A DNA stretch of 64,000 nt from Pseudomonas sp. Irchel 3H7 (GCF_900187605.1 NZ_FYEA01000014.1:1-64000); one strand, 5' to 3'; positions 8,206 through 16,703 are shown, counted from the first letter of the stretch. Numbers and translations: made by a program. The notes: generated by a model not told the origin, from the sequence alone.

Positions 8206-8234
8206 GAAAAAAACCCGCCTTGGCGGGTTTTTCC
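8206..8234 (-). terminator. Terminator of second tRNA unit
   Basis: AAAAACCCGCC / GGCGGGTTTTT stem of 11 bp with a two-base loop, T-rich on the minus strand, about 40 bp past the second tRNA-Asp. The two tRNA units are therefore transcribed separately. Confidence 0.85.
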
Positions 8235-8272
8235 GTGGTGACCTGGCGTTCAGTGGTCCAGGTTACCGAATA

Positions 8273-8349
8273 TGGCGCAGCGGACGGGACTCGAACCCGC
8301 GACCCCCGGCGTGACAGGCCGGTATTCTAACCGACTGAACTACCGCTGC
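8273..8349 (-). tRNA. tRNA-Asp (GTC), copy 2
   Basis: Same 77-nt sequence as the copy at 7910-7986, including CCA, with identical anticodon loop. It follows the second tRNA-Val by 19 nt. Confidence 0.97.
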
Positions 8350-8368
8350 GCTAAACACTTGAAACGAA

Positions 8369-8444
8369 TGGTGGGTGATGACGGGATCGAACCGCCGACA
8401 TTCTGCTTGTAAGGCAGACGCTCTCCCAGCTGAGCTAATCACCC
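8369..8444 (-). tRNA. tRNA-Val (TAC), copy 2
   Basis: Same 76-nt sequence as the copy at 8006-8081. First gene of the upstream Val-Asp unit and preceded by a strong promoter. Confidence 0.97.
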
Positions 8445-8464
8445 TTCGCTTCGGTGTGGCGCGC

Positions 8465-8493
8465 ATTCTACGGAGCGACCCAACCTCTGGCAA
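8465..8493 (-). promoter_or_regulatory. Sigma-70 promoter of the second tRNA unit
   Basis: On the minus strand TTGCCA (8493-8488), a 17-bp spacer and TAGAAT (8470-8465), followed by a GCGCGCC discriminator. GC-rich discriminators of this kind are typical of stringently controlled stable-RNA promoters. Confidence 0.75.
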
Positions 8494-8603
8494 GCACTTT
8501 TTTAAATAATTTTCTCAGGCCTTCCAAAGGCTTAGAGAAGGGTTGGCCTATGAGACGGCGAAGACAATAATGCCCCCCTTTGTATAAAGGAGAGACTCAC
8601 CCC

Positions 8604-9524
8604 ATGTGGTTCAAAAACCTGCTTATCTATCGCCTGACCCAAGACCTGCCTGTCGATGCCGAGGCGCTGGAAACTGCACTGGCCACCAAACTGGCGCGTC
8701 CATGTGCAAGCCAGGAGTTGACCACCTACGGTTTCGTCGCGCCGTTCGGCAAAGGCGAAGATGCTCCATTGGTGCACGTCAGCGGTGACTTCCTGCTGAT
8801 TTCCGCGCGTAAAGAAGAACGCATTCTGCCGGGCAGCGTCGTGCGTGACGCGGTCAAGGAAAAGGTCGAAGAGATCGAAGCCGAGCAGATGCGCAAGGTC
8901 TATAAGAAGGAACGCGATCAGATCAAGGATGAAATCATCCAGGCGTTCCTGCCGCGCGCCTTTATTCGTCGCTCGTCGACCTTCGCCGCCATCGCGCCGA
9001 AACAGGGCCTGATTCTGGTCAACTCGGCCAGCCCGAAACGCGCTGAAGACCTGCTGTCGACCCTGCGTGAAGTGATCGGCACCCTGCCCGTCCGTCCGCT
9101 GACGGTAAAAATGTCGCCTACCGCGACCATGACCGAATGGGTCACCACGCAGAAAGCTGCCGACGACTTCTATGTGCTGGACGAATGCGAGCTGCGCGAC
9201 ACCCACGAAGACGGCGGCATCGTCCGTTGCAAGCGTCAGGACCTGACCAGCGAAGAAATCCAGCTGCACCTGAGCACTGGCAAAGTGGTTACGCAACTGT
9301 CGCTGGCCTGGCAGGACAAGCTGTCGTTCATGCTCGATGACAAGATGACTGTTAAACGTCTGAAGTTCGAAGATCTGTTGCAGGATCAGGCGGAGCAGGA
9401 CGGTGGCGATGAAGCGCTGGGGCAACTGGATGCCAGCTTCACGCTGATGATGCTGACCTTTGGCGATTTCCTGCCGGCGCTGGTGGAAGCGTTGGGTGGG
9501 GAAGAGACTCCGCAGGGGATCTGA
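8604..9524 (+). CDS. rdgC: Recombination-associated protein RdgC
   Basis: 306 residues, the normal RdgC length. The start [16 protein letters not shown] at 8604 is the conserved N-terminus; AAAGGAGA lies 11-12 bases upstream. Recognisable blocks are [52 protein letters not shown] and the acidic C-terminal part. RdgC forms a ring dimer around duplex DNA and limits RecA-promoted exchange; it is nucleoid-located. Transcribed alone, divergent from the tRNA units, with a REP pair immediately downstream. Confidence 0.97.
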   Translation: MWFKNLLIYRLTQDLPVDAEALETALATKLARPCASQELTTYGFVAPFGKGEDAPLVHVSGDFLLISARKEERILPGSVVRDAVKEKVEEIEAEQMRKVYKKERDQIKDEIIQAFLPRAFIRRSSTFAAIAPKQGLILVNSASPKRAEDLLSTLREVIGTLPVRPLTVKMSPTATMTEWVTTQKAADDFYVLDECELRDTHEDGGIVRCKRQDLTSEEIQLHLSTGKVVTQLSLAWQDKLSFMLDDKMTVKRLKFEDLLQDQAEQDGGDEALGQLDASFTLMMLTFGDFLPALVEALGGEETPQGI

Positions 9525-9546
9525 TCGGTTTTTTGTGTGAACGCTT

Positions 9547-9621
9547 AAAAGATCGCAGCCTTCGGCAGCTCCTACAAAGGACGTGTTTTTCTGTAGGAGC
9601 TGCCGGAGGCTGCGATCTTTT
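9547..9621. repeat. REP pair (REPIN-like), type A
   Basis: Two facing copies of a REP unit, AAAGATCGCAGCC..GGCAGCTCCTACA and its complement, separated by about 20 bp. They lie between rdgC and the next gene. The family recurs in this window at 16616, 20337, 25738 and 60730. Confidence 0.9.
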
Positions 9622-9675
9622 TGCTGGCGACGTATGCTTAGCTTCCTAACGCTTTCACATAATAAGGATCAAGCC

Positions 9676-10641
9676 ATGCGCGCACTGGCTGCACTCAGCC
9701 GCTTTGTCGGCAATACCTTCGCTTACTGGGTTCTGATTTTCGCGGTGATTGCGTTCCTGCAACCGGCGTGGTTCCTCGGCCTCAAAGGCGCGATCGTACC
9801 GTTGCTGGGCCTGGTGATGTTCGGCATGGGCCTGACCCTCAAACTTGACGACTTCGCTGCCGTCGCCCGCCATCCGTGGCGCGTGGCGCTGGGCGTAGTC
9901 GCGCATTTCGTGATCATGCCCGGTGTGGCGTGGTTGCTCTGCCAAGTGTTCCACCTGCCGCCGGAAATTGCCGTCGGAGTAATTCTGGTCGGTTGCTGCC
10001 CGAGCGGCACTTCGTCCAACGTCATGACTTGGCTGGCTCGCGGCGATCTGGCGTTATCGGTGGCCATTGCCGCCGTCACCACCCTCCTCGCCCCACTGCT
10101 GACCCCGGCGCTGATCTGGCTGCTGGCTTCGGCGTGGTTGCCGGTGTCGTTCATGGAGCTGTTCTGGTCGATCCTGCAAGTGGTGTTGCTACCGATCATT
10201 CTTGGCGTGGTTGCCCAGCGTTTGCTTGGCGACAAGGTTCGTCACGCCGTCGATGTGTTGCCGCTGGTGTCGGTGGTCAGCATCGTCATTATCGTGACCG
10301 CCGTGGTGGCGGCCAGTCAGGCAAAGATCGCCGAGTCCGGCCTGTTGATCATGGCCGTGGTCATGCTGCACAACAGCTTCGGTTATTTGCTGGGCTACTT
10401 CACCGGGCGCCTGTTCAAGCTGCCGCTGGCCCAACGCAAGTCGCTGGCACTGGAGGTGGGTATGCAGAATTCGGGATTGGGCGCTGCATTGGCCAGTGCG
10501 CATTTTTCGCCATTGGCGGCGGTGCCGAGCGCGTTGTTCAGCGTTTGGCACAATATTTCCGGCGCGCTGCTGTCGACTTACTTCCGGCGCATGAGTGAAA
10601 AGGAAGATCGCGAGACCCTGGCGCAGCAAGCGGCTGACTGA
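9676..10641 (+). CDS. Bile acid:sodium symporter family (BASS) transporter
   Basis: 321 residues with about nine or ten hydrophobic helices. The start at 9676 follows AAGGATCAAGCC; the longer frame opening at 9583 would run through the REP pair and is rejected. Family signatures: LVMFGMGLTLKLDDF in helix 2-3, GVILVGCCPSGTSSNVMTWLARGD in the first discontinuous helix region (sodium site), and LEVGMQNSGLGAALA near residue 260. Substrate cannot be read; bacterial BASS members carry bile acids, pantothenate or other organic acids. Sodium-coupled import across the inner membrane is expected. Monocistronic. Confidence 0.9.
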   Translation: MRALAALSRFVGNTFAYWVLIFAVIAFLQPAWFLGLKGAIVPLLGLVMFGMGLTLKLDDFAAVARHPWRVALGVVAHFVIMPGVAWLLCQVFHLPPEIAVGVILVGCCPSGTSSNVMTWLARGDLALSVAIAAVTTLLAPLLTPALIWLLASAWLPVSFMELFWSILQVVLLPIILGVVAQRLLGDKVRHAVDVLPLVSVVSIVIIVTAVVAASQAKIAESGLLIMAVVMLHNSFGYLLGYFTGRLFKLPLAQRKSLALEVGMQNSGLGAALASAHFSPLAAVPSALFSVWHNISGALLSTYFRRMSEKEDRETLAQQAAD

Positions 10642-10689
10642 CCTCGAAACTTGATCCCCGGGTTAATGCTGGTCAAACTAGCGCGCAAC

Positions 10690-10740
10690 GCGGGGACGAC
10701 CCTGCGGCTCGATCGAGTTATTAATCTGGGGACGACCCCG
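10690..10740 (+). promoter_or_regulatory. Guanidine-II riboswitch (mini-ykkC) upstream of gdx
   Basis: Two small hairpins, each with an ACGA tetraloop: GCGGGGACGACCCTGC at 10690-10705 and TGGGGACGACCCCG at 10727-10740, linked by 21 bases. Paired hairpins with ACGR loops are the defining feature of the guanidine-II class. The GGAGG Shine-Dalgarno of gdx follows at 10750-10754, as expected for translational control. In the known class, guanidine binding stabilises both hairpins and leaves the ribosome binding site free. Confidence 0.92.
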
Positions 10741-10760
10741 TCTATCGATGGAGGTCTTGC

Positions 10761-11075
10761 ATGTCCTGGATCATTCTGTTTTTCGCCGGCCTGTTCGAAG
10801 TCGGCTGGGCCGTCGGCCTGAAATACACCGACGGCTTCACCCGCCCGCTGCCCACCGTTCTGACCGTTGCGGCCATGGCCATCAGCCTTGGCCTGCTTGG
10901 CCTTGCGATGAAGGAATTGCCGCTGGGCACGGCCTATGCGATCTGGACCGGTGTCGGTGCCGTGGGCACGGTGATTGCCGGGATCATTCTGTTTGGCGAG
11001 TCGATGGCGTTGATTCGGCTGGCCAGCGTAGCGTTGATCATTACCGGGTTGATTGGCCTCAAGGTCAGCGCTTAA
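10761..11075 (+). CDS. gdx: Guanidinium exporter Gdx (SugE), SMR family
   Basis: 104 residues with four transmembrane helices, the standard size of small multidrug resistance proteins. [22 protein letters not shown] carries the essential Glu of helix 1 (E13). [16 protein letters not shown] and the GLIGLKV end are typical of the SugE/Gdx branch rather than EmrE. Gdx works as an antiparallel dimer exporting guanidinium in exchange for protons. The guanidine-II riboswitch just upstream makes guanidine the physiological substrate and inducer with good confidence. Confidence 0.95.
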   Translation: MSWIILFFAGLFEVGWAVGLKYTDGFTRPLPTVLTVAAMAISLGLLGLAMKELPLGTAYAIWTGVGAVGTVIAGIILFGESMALIRLASVALIITGLIGLKVSA

Positions 11076-11080
11076 GCCAC

Positions 11081-11170
11081 TAGCGCTTTCGAGCAGGCTC
11101 GCTCCCACACTCAACCGCGTTCCGTCAGAGGAATACGATCAACTGTGGGAGCGAGCCTGCTCGCGAAGAG
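11081..11170. repeat. REP pair, type B (GAGCAGGCTCGCTCCCAC)
   Basis: Facing copies at about 11091-11111 and 11141-11169 of a second REP family, with the core CGAGCAGGCTCGCTCCCAC. It lies between the convergent gdx and the LplT/PlsC gene, where it may also end transcription. Confidence 0.88.
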
Positions 11171-11187
11171 GCCCTTAAAATCGCCGA

Positions 11188-13062
11188 CTATCTGACGGCC
11201 CCGCGCAACTCCCCCACCAACACTTGCAACTGCGCCGGCTCAGCAGCATCCACGCCCACCGGCGCACCCGCCACCAACGTCACCCGCGACCACAACCGCC
11301 GAAACACACCTTTATTCGGATCGCGACTGAAGAAACTCCCCCACAACCCCTGCAACGCCAACGGAATCACCGGCACCGGCGTCTCCTCGATAATCCGCGT
11401 CAGCCCACCGCGGAATTCGTTCATCTCGCCATCGGCAGTCAACTTGCCTTCCGGGAAGATGCACACCAACTCACCCTCCTTCAGATATTGAGCAATGCGC
11501 GTGAAGGCCTTTTCGTAAATCTGGATGTCTTCATTACGTCCGGCAATCGGAATTGTTCCCGCTGTGCGGAAGATAAAGTTCAGCACCGGCAAGTTGTAGA
11601 TCTTGTAGTACATGACAAAGCGAATCGGCCGACGCACCGCGCCGCCAATCAGCAACGCATCAACGAACGAAACGTGGTTGCACACCAGCAATGCCGCGCC
11701 TTCATCGGGAATTGCTTCAAGGTTGCGGTGCTCGACGCGGTACATGGAATGGCTGAGTAGCCAGATCATGAAACGCATGCTGAACTCGGGGACGATCTTG
11801 AAGATGTAGGCGTTGACGCCGATATTCAGCAGCGACACCACGAGGAACAACTGCGGGATCGACAGCTTGGCCACGCTCAGCAGCACGATCGAGACGATGG
11901 CTGATACCACCATAAACAACGCGTTGAGAATGTTGTTGGCGGCAATCACCCGCGCCCGCTCATTCTCGGCAGTGCGCGACTGGATCAAGGCATACAGCGG
12001 CACGATGTAGAAACCACCGAAGATGCCGAGGCCGAGAATATCGACCAACACCGCCCAGGTGTGCACGAAGCCCAGCACCTCAATCCAGCTATGGCCAGTG
12101 ACACTGTCGGGAATTCCGCCGGAGTGCCACCAGAGCAGCAGGCCGAACACAGTCAGACCAAATGAGCCGAACGGCACCAGACCGATCTCGACCTTGCGCC
12201 CGGACAGCTTCTCGCAAAGCATCGAACCCAGCGCAATACCGACCGAGAACACCGTGAGAATCAGCGTTACAACGGTTTCATCGCCGTGCATCCATTCCTT
12301 GGCGTAAGCCGGAATCTGCGTCAGATAAATCGCCCCGACAAACCAGAACCACGAGTTGCCGACAATCGAGCGTGACACCGCCGGAGTCTGGCCCAGGCCG
12401 AGTTTCAACGTCGCCCACGACTGGCTGAAGATGTTCCAGTTCAGGCGCATTTCCGGGGAGGACGCCGCTGCACGGGGAATGCTGCGGCTGGCCAGATAGC
12501 CCAGCACGGCAATCCCGACGATCGCGCAGGACACCAACGGCGCATAGTGACTCGAAGACATGATGACCCCGGCGCCAATCGTCCCGGCGAGAATCGCCAG
12601 AAACGTGCCCATCTCCACCAGGCCGTTGCCGCCCACCAGTTCATCCTCGCGCAGCGCTTGCGGCAGGATCGAATATTTCACCGGCCCGAACAGCGCCGAA
12701 TGCGTGCCCATGGCGAATAGCGCCACCAGCATCAGCGACAAATGATCGAAGAGGAAACCGACCGATCCTACGGCCATGATCGCGATTTCCGCGAGTTTGA
12801 TCAGACGAATCAGCGCGTCCTTGGCGAACTTTTCGCCAAACTGCCCGGCCAGTGCCGAGAACAGGAAAAACGGCAGGATAAACAGCAACGCACACAGGTT
12901 GACCCAGATCGAACGGTCACCCTCGATGGTCAGCCGATAGAGAATGGCGAGGATCAGCGACTGTTTGAACACGTTGTCGTTGAAGGCGCCGAGCGACTGC
13001 GTGATGAAGAACGGCAAGAAGCGCCGGGTGCGCAGCAGGTTGAACTGTGAGGGGTGACTCAT
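11188..13062 (-). CDS. MFS (LplT-like) / PlsC acyltransferase fusion protein
   Basis: 624 residues from the ATG at 13062. Residues 1-400 are a 12-helix MFS domain with RRFLPFFITQSLGAFNDNVFKQ at the start, as in lysophospholipid transporter LplT. Residues about 430-624 form a PlsC-type acyltransferase: NHVSFVD (H-x4-D) and FPEGKLTADGEM, where EGKL stands where EGTR is most common. In E. coli LplT and Aas are separate proteins that flip and re-acylate lysophospholipids; here transporter and acyltransferase are joined, but no AMP-binding acyl-ACP synthetase domain is present. Likely role: inner-membrane lysophospholipid salvage. Transcribed alone. Confidence 0.88.
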   Translation of the reverse strand: MSHPSQFNLLRTRRFLPFFITQSLGAFNDNVFKQSLILAILYRLTIEGDRSIWVNLCALLFILPFFLFSALAGQFGEKFAKDALIRLIKLAEIAIMAVGSVGFLFDHLSLMLVALFAMGTHSALFGPVKYSILPQALREDELVGGNGLVEMGTFLAILAGTIGAGVIMSSSHYAPLVSCAIVGIAVLGYLASRSIPRAAASSPEMRLNWNIFSQSWATLKLGLGQTPAVSRSIVGNSWFWFVGAIYLTQIPAYAKEWMHGDETVVTLILTVFSVGIALGSMLCEKLSGRKVEIGLVPFGSFGLTVFGLLLWWHSGGIPDSVTGHSWIEVLGFVHTWAVLVDILGLGIFGGFYIVPLYALIQSRTAENERARVIAANNILNALFMVVSAIVSIVLLSVAKLSIPQLFLVVSLLNIGVNAYIFKIVPEFSMRFMIWLLSHSMYRVEHRNLEAIPDEGAALLVCNHVSFVDALLIGGAVRRPIRFVMYYKIYNLPVLNFIFRTAGTIPIAGRNEDIQIYEKAFTRIAQYLKEGELVCIFPEGKLTADGEMNEFRGGLTRIIEETPVPVIPLALQGLWGSFFSRDPNKGVFRRLWSRVTLVAGAPVGVDAAEPAQLQVLVGELRGAVR

Positions 13063-13161
13063 CTTCCGTGTTTCCCTGATGTTTAAGGTAGAGAGGCCTG
13101 GGTACTGCTTATTGGATTCTCGAAGCGCGATCCAGGCCACACCTTACCTAAACTTTTCAGG

Positions 13162-14316
13162 TTATTTCTTCAAACCTGCAATGCACGGCGAGACAAACAG
13201 CTCGCCACGCCAGGCGCCCTGCACGGTGCGTTTACCGACGATCAGCCACATCACCGCCAGCAACATCACCAACAGCGTGCCGACGACGCTGAAAAACGTC
13301 AGGTTCAAGGTGCTCGCCAGTTTCAGGGTTGCCAGCGAATACACGCCCAACGGAAAGGTGAATCCCCACCAGCCAAGGTTGAACGGGATGCCGTCACGCA
13401 AATACCGCACGGTGATCAGCAGCGCCATCAGCATCCACCACAGCCCAAAGCCCCACAGGGTAATGCCGGCAATGAGTCCCAGACCCGAGGCGATCTCGCC
13501 GATGCCCGGCAGACCGTTGGCCGCGAAGATCGCTGGCGCATCACCGCCGAGCAGCAACATGCCCAGCGCACCGGTACCGATCGGACCGAGGGCCAACCAG
13601 CTCGAAGCGGCCATGTTTTCGTGGGGCAGTTTATGCAGGGCCATGCGCAGCAGCAGGATCGTCAGAATGCTGAACGCTACCGGCAGGGAAAAAGCCCAGA
13701 GCACGTAGCTTGTCGTCAGTACCACCAGTTGCGAGTGGGCATCGTTGAGATGCGGCGCGAGCAAACCACCGCTGGCCGCTGCCACTTCGGCTGCGACGAC
13801 CGGCAACAGCCAAACGGCGGTCATCTGGTCGATGCTGTGTTCCTGACGGGTAAACATCATGTACGGAATCAACACGCCGCAAGCCAGTGACATGGCCACA
13901 TCAATCCACCACAGCACTTCGGCAAGATGAATCACACCGTCGCCCCAGCGCGGCAGGCCGAACAGCAGAAATCCGTTGATGATCGTCGCGAGACCCATGG
14001 GAATCGTGCCGAAGAACATCGACACGGTGGAGTGGCCGAAAATCCGCCGCGCTTCATCGAAGAACAAGATCCAGCGTGCGGCATAGGCAGCGGCAAACAC
14101 GCTGAACAACAGAATGTTGAACAACCACAAACCTTCAGCGATGGCGTGCAGGCCTGAAATGGCCAAAGGCAATTGCGCCAGCGCCAACGCCAGCACACCG
14201 GTGCCCATGGTGGCAGCGAACCAGTTCGGGGTGAACTGACGGATGACTTCGCGTGGATGCTGAAGCTGGCTGAACGGCTTGATGCCGGGTTTGGCGCTAT
14301 TGGGGCAAATCATCAT
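13162..14316 (-). CDS. TDT family transporter (TehA/SLAC1 type)
   Basis: 384 residues with ten hydrophobic helices. The N-terminal PNWFAATMGTGVLALALAQLP and the Phe-rich central helices are typical of the tellurite-resistance/dicarboxylate transporter family, which includes TehA, SLAC1 anion channels and fungal sulfite exporter Ssu1. Length and the WFAATMGTG start fit the Ssu1/Mae1-like branch, but the substrate (sulfite, C4-dicarboxylate or other anion) cannot be fixed. Start ATGATG at 14316/14313 follows GAGGACAGGAGTTC. The 20-base gap to the next gene's start side contains no terminator. Confidence 0.85.
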   Translation of the reverse strand: MMICPNSAKPGIKPFSQLQHPREVIRQFTPNWFAATMGTGVLALALAQLPLAISGLHAIAEGLWLFNILLFSVFAAAYAARWILFFDEARRIFGHSTVSMFFGTIPMGLATIINGFLLFGLPRWGDGVIHLAEVLWWIDVAMSLACGVLIPYMMFTRQEHSIDQMTAVWLLPVVAAEVAAASGGLLAPHLNDAHSQLVVLTTSYVLWAFSLPVAFSILTILLLRMALHKLPHENMAASSWLALGPIGTGALGMLLLGGDAPAIFAANGLPGIGEIASGLGLIAGITLWGFGLWWMLMALLITVRYLRDGIPFNLGWWGFTFPLGVYSLATLKLASTLNLTFFSVVGTLLVMLLAVMWLIVGKRTVQGAWRGELFVSPCIAGLKK

Positions 14317-14418
14317 GAACTCCTGTCCTCTGGTGAGGTTGAGTCCATGGTAGAACCGAATCGAATATCTATATAACGGGTAATATCTCTAACTGTTATC
14401 TGTTTTACCAATAAGCAT

Positions 14419-14730
14419 TCAGACGCTACCCTCGCTCTCGATCACCAGAATCCGCGCAGAGCCTTGCGGATGGGCGACGTGCTCGGTGCCGACGCTCGCA
14501 TAGAAGATGTCACCGACATCCAGCTGCACCTGTTTTTCTTCGCCCAGTTCGCGGTAATGCATCAGCACTTGCCCATCCAGCACCACAAACACTTCCTCGC
14601 CGTCGTTGATGTGCCATTTGTACGGCTGATCGGTCCAGTGCAGGCGCGTGGTGATGCCGTTCATGTTGGCGATGTCCAGCGCACCCCAGGCGCGCTCGGC
14701 GGTGAAGGTTTTGCTGCGAATAATCTTCAT
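14419..14730 (-). CDS. Small cupin-domain protein
   Basis: 103 residues from the ATG at 14730 (an upstream in-frame start at 14760 would precede the conserved-looking MKIIRSKTFTAERAWGALDIA and lacks a better ribosome site). One cupin barrel: WHINDGEEVFVVLDGQVLMHY contains cupin motif 1 (with H and E ligands), and GDIFYASVGTEHVAHP is motif 2 with the second His. A metal-bound single-domain cupin; reaction unknown. It lies between the MFS exporter and the TDT gene on the same strand, 51 bp after the exporter stop, and may share its transcript. Confidence 0.85.
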   Translation of the reverse strand: MKIIRSKTFTAERAWGALDIANMNGITTRLHWTDQPYKWHINDGEEVFVVLDGQVLMHYRELGEEKQVQLDVGDIFYASVGTEHVAHPQGSARILVIESEGSV

Positions 14731-14781
14731 GAGTCGATCCGTGAGAAGAAGGCGCGCCAAGGCTAACCGAAACCGCAGTGA

Positions 14782-15969
14782 TTATGGAGCGCGGCACACT
14801 TTGGCTGGCGCAGGACGCAGGCTGAGCAACAACGCGGCGACAGCCAACACGATCAAAATCGCCCCGTAACCATCGGTGGTCGCCAGCAATCCGTAGCTGC
14901 GCGACAAGTGCCCGGCGAGCAACGCCGGCAGGCAGAACGCCAGATAACTGAGCACGTAATACGCGGCCATCAACCCCGCGCGCTTATGGGCCAAGGCCAG
15001 CGGCACGAGGCTGCGCACCGCACCGAGAAATCCTGCACCGAAGCCCCAACCGGCCACCAGCGTGCCAAGGAAAAACAGCGACAGACTGGCGCTGTGCACA
15101 CCCAGCAGAATCAACACCAGACCAATCGGCAGCAGGCTCGCGCCTAGCTGCAATGCCCGTGCGGCGGGACGATTGCGCAGGGTGAAAATCATCAATGCAC
15201 CGGTCACTGTCAGGGCGGCCACGGTTTCGCCGCCGATCAGATTGGACGTCGAACCGGTGGCGGTGCGCACCAATGACGGTGCCAACGAGGCGTAGAAACC
15301 GCCCAGCGCCCACGTTGCCGTATTCAGCGGCAACACGCGCCACAAGGTGGCCCGCGCTTGAATCGGCACGTGCAATGTCGGCCGCAACGAGGCCCACGCC
15401 CCCGCTTGCGGAGTGACGCTTTCCGGTAAGCGCCAGACATAAATGCCCTGCAATACAAACAGTGCGAGCAGCAGCCAATAGCTCAGTTGCAACGGCGCCG
15501 GCGCAAATTCGGCCAGCAAACCGCAGCCCATACCGCCCAATGCCATGCCAAGCAACGGCGCCACACTGTTGATCAACGGTCCTTGCTGACGGTCGGTGTC
15601 GAGCAACGTCGCGCTTAAAACGGCGGTGGCCATGCCGGTCGCAAAACCTTGGAGTACACGCGCACTGATCAGCCAAGTCACACTGTCGGCGTAGATAAAC
15701 AGCAGCATCGCCAACGCGTTGAGCACCACAGCGGTGAAGATCACCGGTTTGCGCCCGAGGTGATCAGACAGCGAGCCGACTGTTAATAGCGCCGCCAACA
15801 GACTGAGTGCATACACGCCAAAGATCAGCGTCAGCACCGCGGCCGAGAACTGCAGTTGATCCTGATAGAGGTGATACAACGGCGTCGGCGCCGTGGAGGC
15901 GGCGAGAAAACTCAGTAAAGTCATCGCCAGAAACCACAGGCGGGATCGGTTGTTAGCAAGGCTGGTCAT
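14782..15969 (-). CDS. MFS transporter, divergent from a TetR regulator
   Basis: 395 residues with 12 predicted helices. LTVGSLSDHLGRKPVIFTAVVL is the MFS loop 2-3 motif (G..SD..GRKP), and LQGFATGMATAVLSATLLD lies in helix 4. It is probably a drug or metabolite exporter, judged by its divergent TetR neighbour; the substrate is unknown. The ATG at 15969 has GCGGAG upstream. That ribosome binding site lies inside the right arm (mRNA sense) of a 17-bp inverted repeat, so the transcript could fold to hide it. Alternatively the repeat is the regulator's operator in DNA. Confidence 0.88.
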   Translation of the reverse strand: MTSLANNRSRLWFLAMTLLSFLAASTAPTPLYHLYQDQLQFSAAVLTLIFGVYALSLLAALLTVGSLSDHLGRKPVIFTAVVLNALAMLLFIYADSVTWLISARVLQGFATGMATAVLSATLLDTDRQQGPLINSVAPLLGMALGGMGCGLLAEFAPAPLQLSYWLLLALFVLQGIYVWRLPESVTPQAGAWASLRPTLHVPIQARATLWRVLPLNTATWALGGFYASLAPSLVRTATGSTSNLIGGETVAALTVTGALMIFTLRNRPAARALQLGASLLPIGLVLILLGVHSASLSLFFLGTLVAGWGFGAGFLGAVRSLVPLALAHKRAGLMAAYYVLSYLAFCLPALLAGHLSRSYGLLATTDGYGAILIVLAVAALLLSLRPAPAKVCRAP

Positions 15970-15971
15970 GG

Positions 15972-16014
15972 GCACACTCCGCAAAAGCTAATTTTTTGCT
16001 TTTGCGGAGTGTGC
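15972..16014. promoter_or_regulatory. 17-bp inverted repeat between MFS and tetR genes
   Basis: Arms GCACACTCCGCAAAAGC (15972-15988) and its exact complement (15998-16014), separated by 9 A/T-rich bases. It ends two bases before the MFS start codon and includes its Shine-Dalgarno; the tetR start is 46 bp on the other side. Best explained as the TetR operator, but as RNA it would be a very stable stem over the MFS ribosome site. Confidence 0.75.
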
Positions 16015-16060
16015 TACTGCCTCGCGCTTAAAGCAAATTCTTTGTGTTAAGATCTGCCGC

Positions 16061-16603
16061 ATGGCTATTAAAGAAGGTTTACGCCCCGGCGGCCGCAGTG
16101 CCCGGGTGCAAGATGCAATTCATTCGGCAGTTCGAGCACTCCTGCAAGAACAGGAGCGCTCGACCGTGACCGTCCCGCAAATTGCCGCGCGCGCCGGGGT
16201 GACGCCGTCGACGATTTACCGGCGTTGGGGTGATCTGTCGGCGTTGCTGGCAGACGTCGCCCTCGCCCGCATGCGCCCGGACAGCGAGCCGGCGCAAACC
16301 GGCAGCTTGCGCAGCGATATCCGCGCGTGGGCCGAGCAGTATCTCGACGAGATGAGCTCCGAGCCTGGGCGCAACATGATGCGTGACGTGCAAGCGAGCG
16401 CGACGCCGGGGTATTGCGTGACGATCATCGGCGCGCAGTTGCAGACGATCATCGAGCGGCATCCGGATGAAGTGGCACCGAGTGTCGATCGGCTGATCAA
16501 TCTGGTGGTGGCGCCGGTGGTGTTCCGGATTCTGTTTTCGGCGGCAGCGCTGGAGGTGGATGAGCTTCATCGGCTGATTGATATCGCGCTGCGTCAGGAC
16601 TGA
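16061..16603 (+). CDS. TetR-family transcriptional regulator
   Basis: 180 residues. Residues about 14-60 are the DNA-binding domain: VQDAIHSAVRALLQEQ then VTVPQIAARAGVTPSTIYRRWGDLSALL, a clear TetR HTH. The C-terminal part (residues 80-180) is a helical ligand-binding domain resembling TetR_C (LRSDIRAWAEQYLDEM, NLVVAPVVFRILF). Divergent from the MFS gene with a shared inverted repeat, so it most likely represses the exporter and itself until a ligand binds. Ligand unknown. A REP pair follows directly. Confidence 0.92.
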   Translation: MAIKEGLRPGGRSARVQDAIHSAVRALLQEQERSTVTVPQIAARAGVTPSTIYRRWGDLSALLADVALARMRPDSEPAQTGSLRSDIRAWAEQYLDEMSSEPGRNMMRDVQASATPGYCVTIIGAQLQTIIERHPDEVAPSVDRLINLVVAPVVFRILFSAAALEVDELHRLIDIALRQD

Positions 16604-16615
16604 CACCGATATTCA

Positions 16616-16703
16616 TGTAGGAGCTGCGGCACGCTGCGATCTTTTGATCTTGATTTTGAAAGATCAAAAGATCGCAGCCTCGTTTCACTCGACAGCTCCT
16701 ACA
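16616..16703. repeat. REP pair, type A
   Basis: TGTAGGAGCTGCGGCACGC.. faces ..GCAGCCTCGTTTCACTCGACAGCTCCTACA. The inner GATCTTTTGATC/GATCAAAAGATC parts are paired and the outer tips differ from each other, showing divergence of the two units. Confidence 0.85.

Noticed and set aside
7888-8493. Two frames containing 'RVISSAGRASALQAEC'
   Set aside because: They are translations of the antisense of the tRNA genes, which explain the conservation completely.
9583-9675. Upstream extension of the BASS transporter
   Set aside because: It translates the REP repeat and lacks a hydrophobic pattern; the start at 9676 has a proper Shine-Dalgarno.
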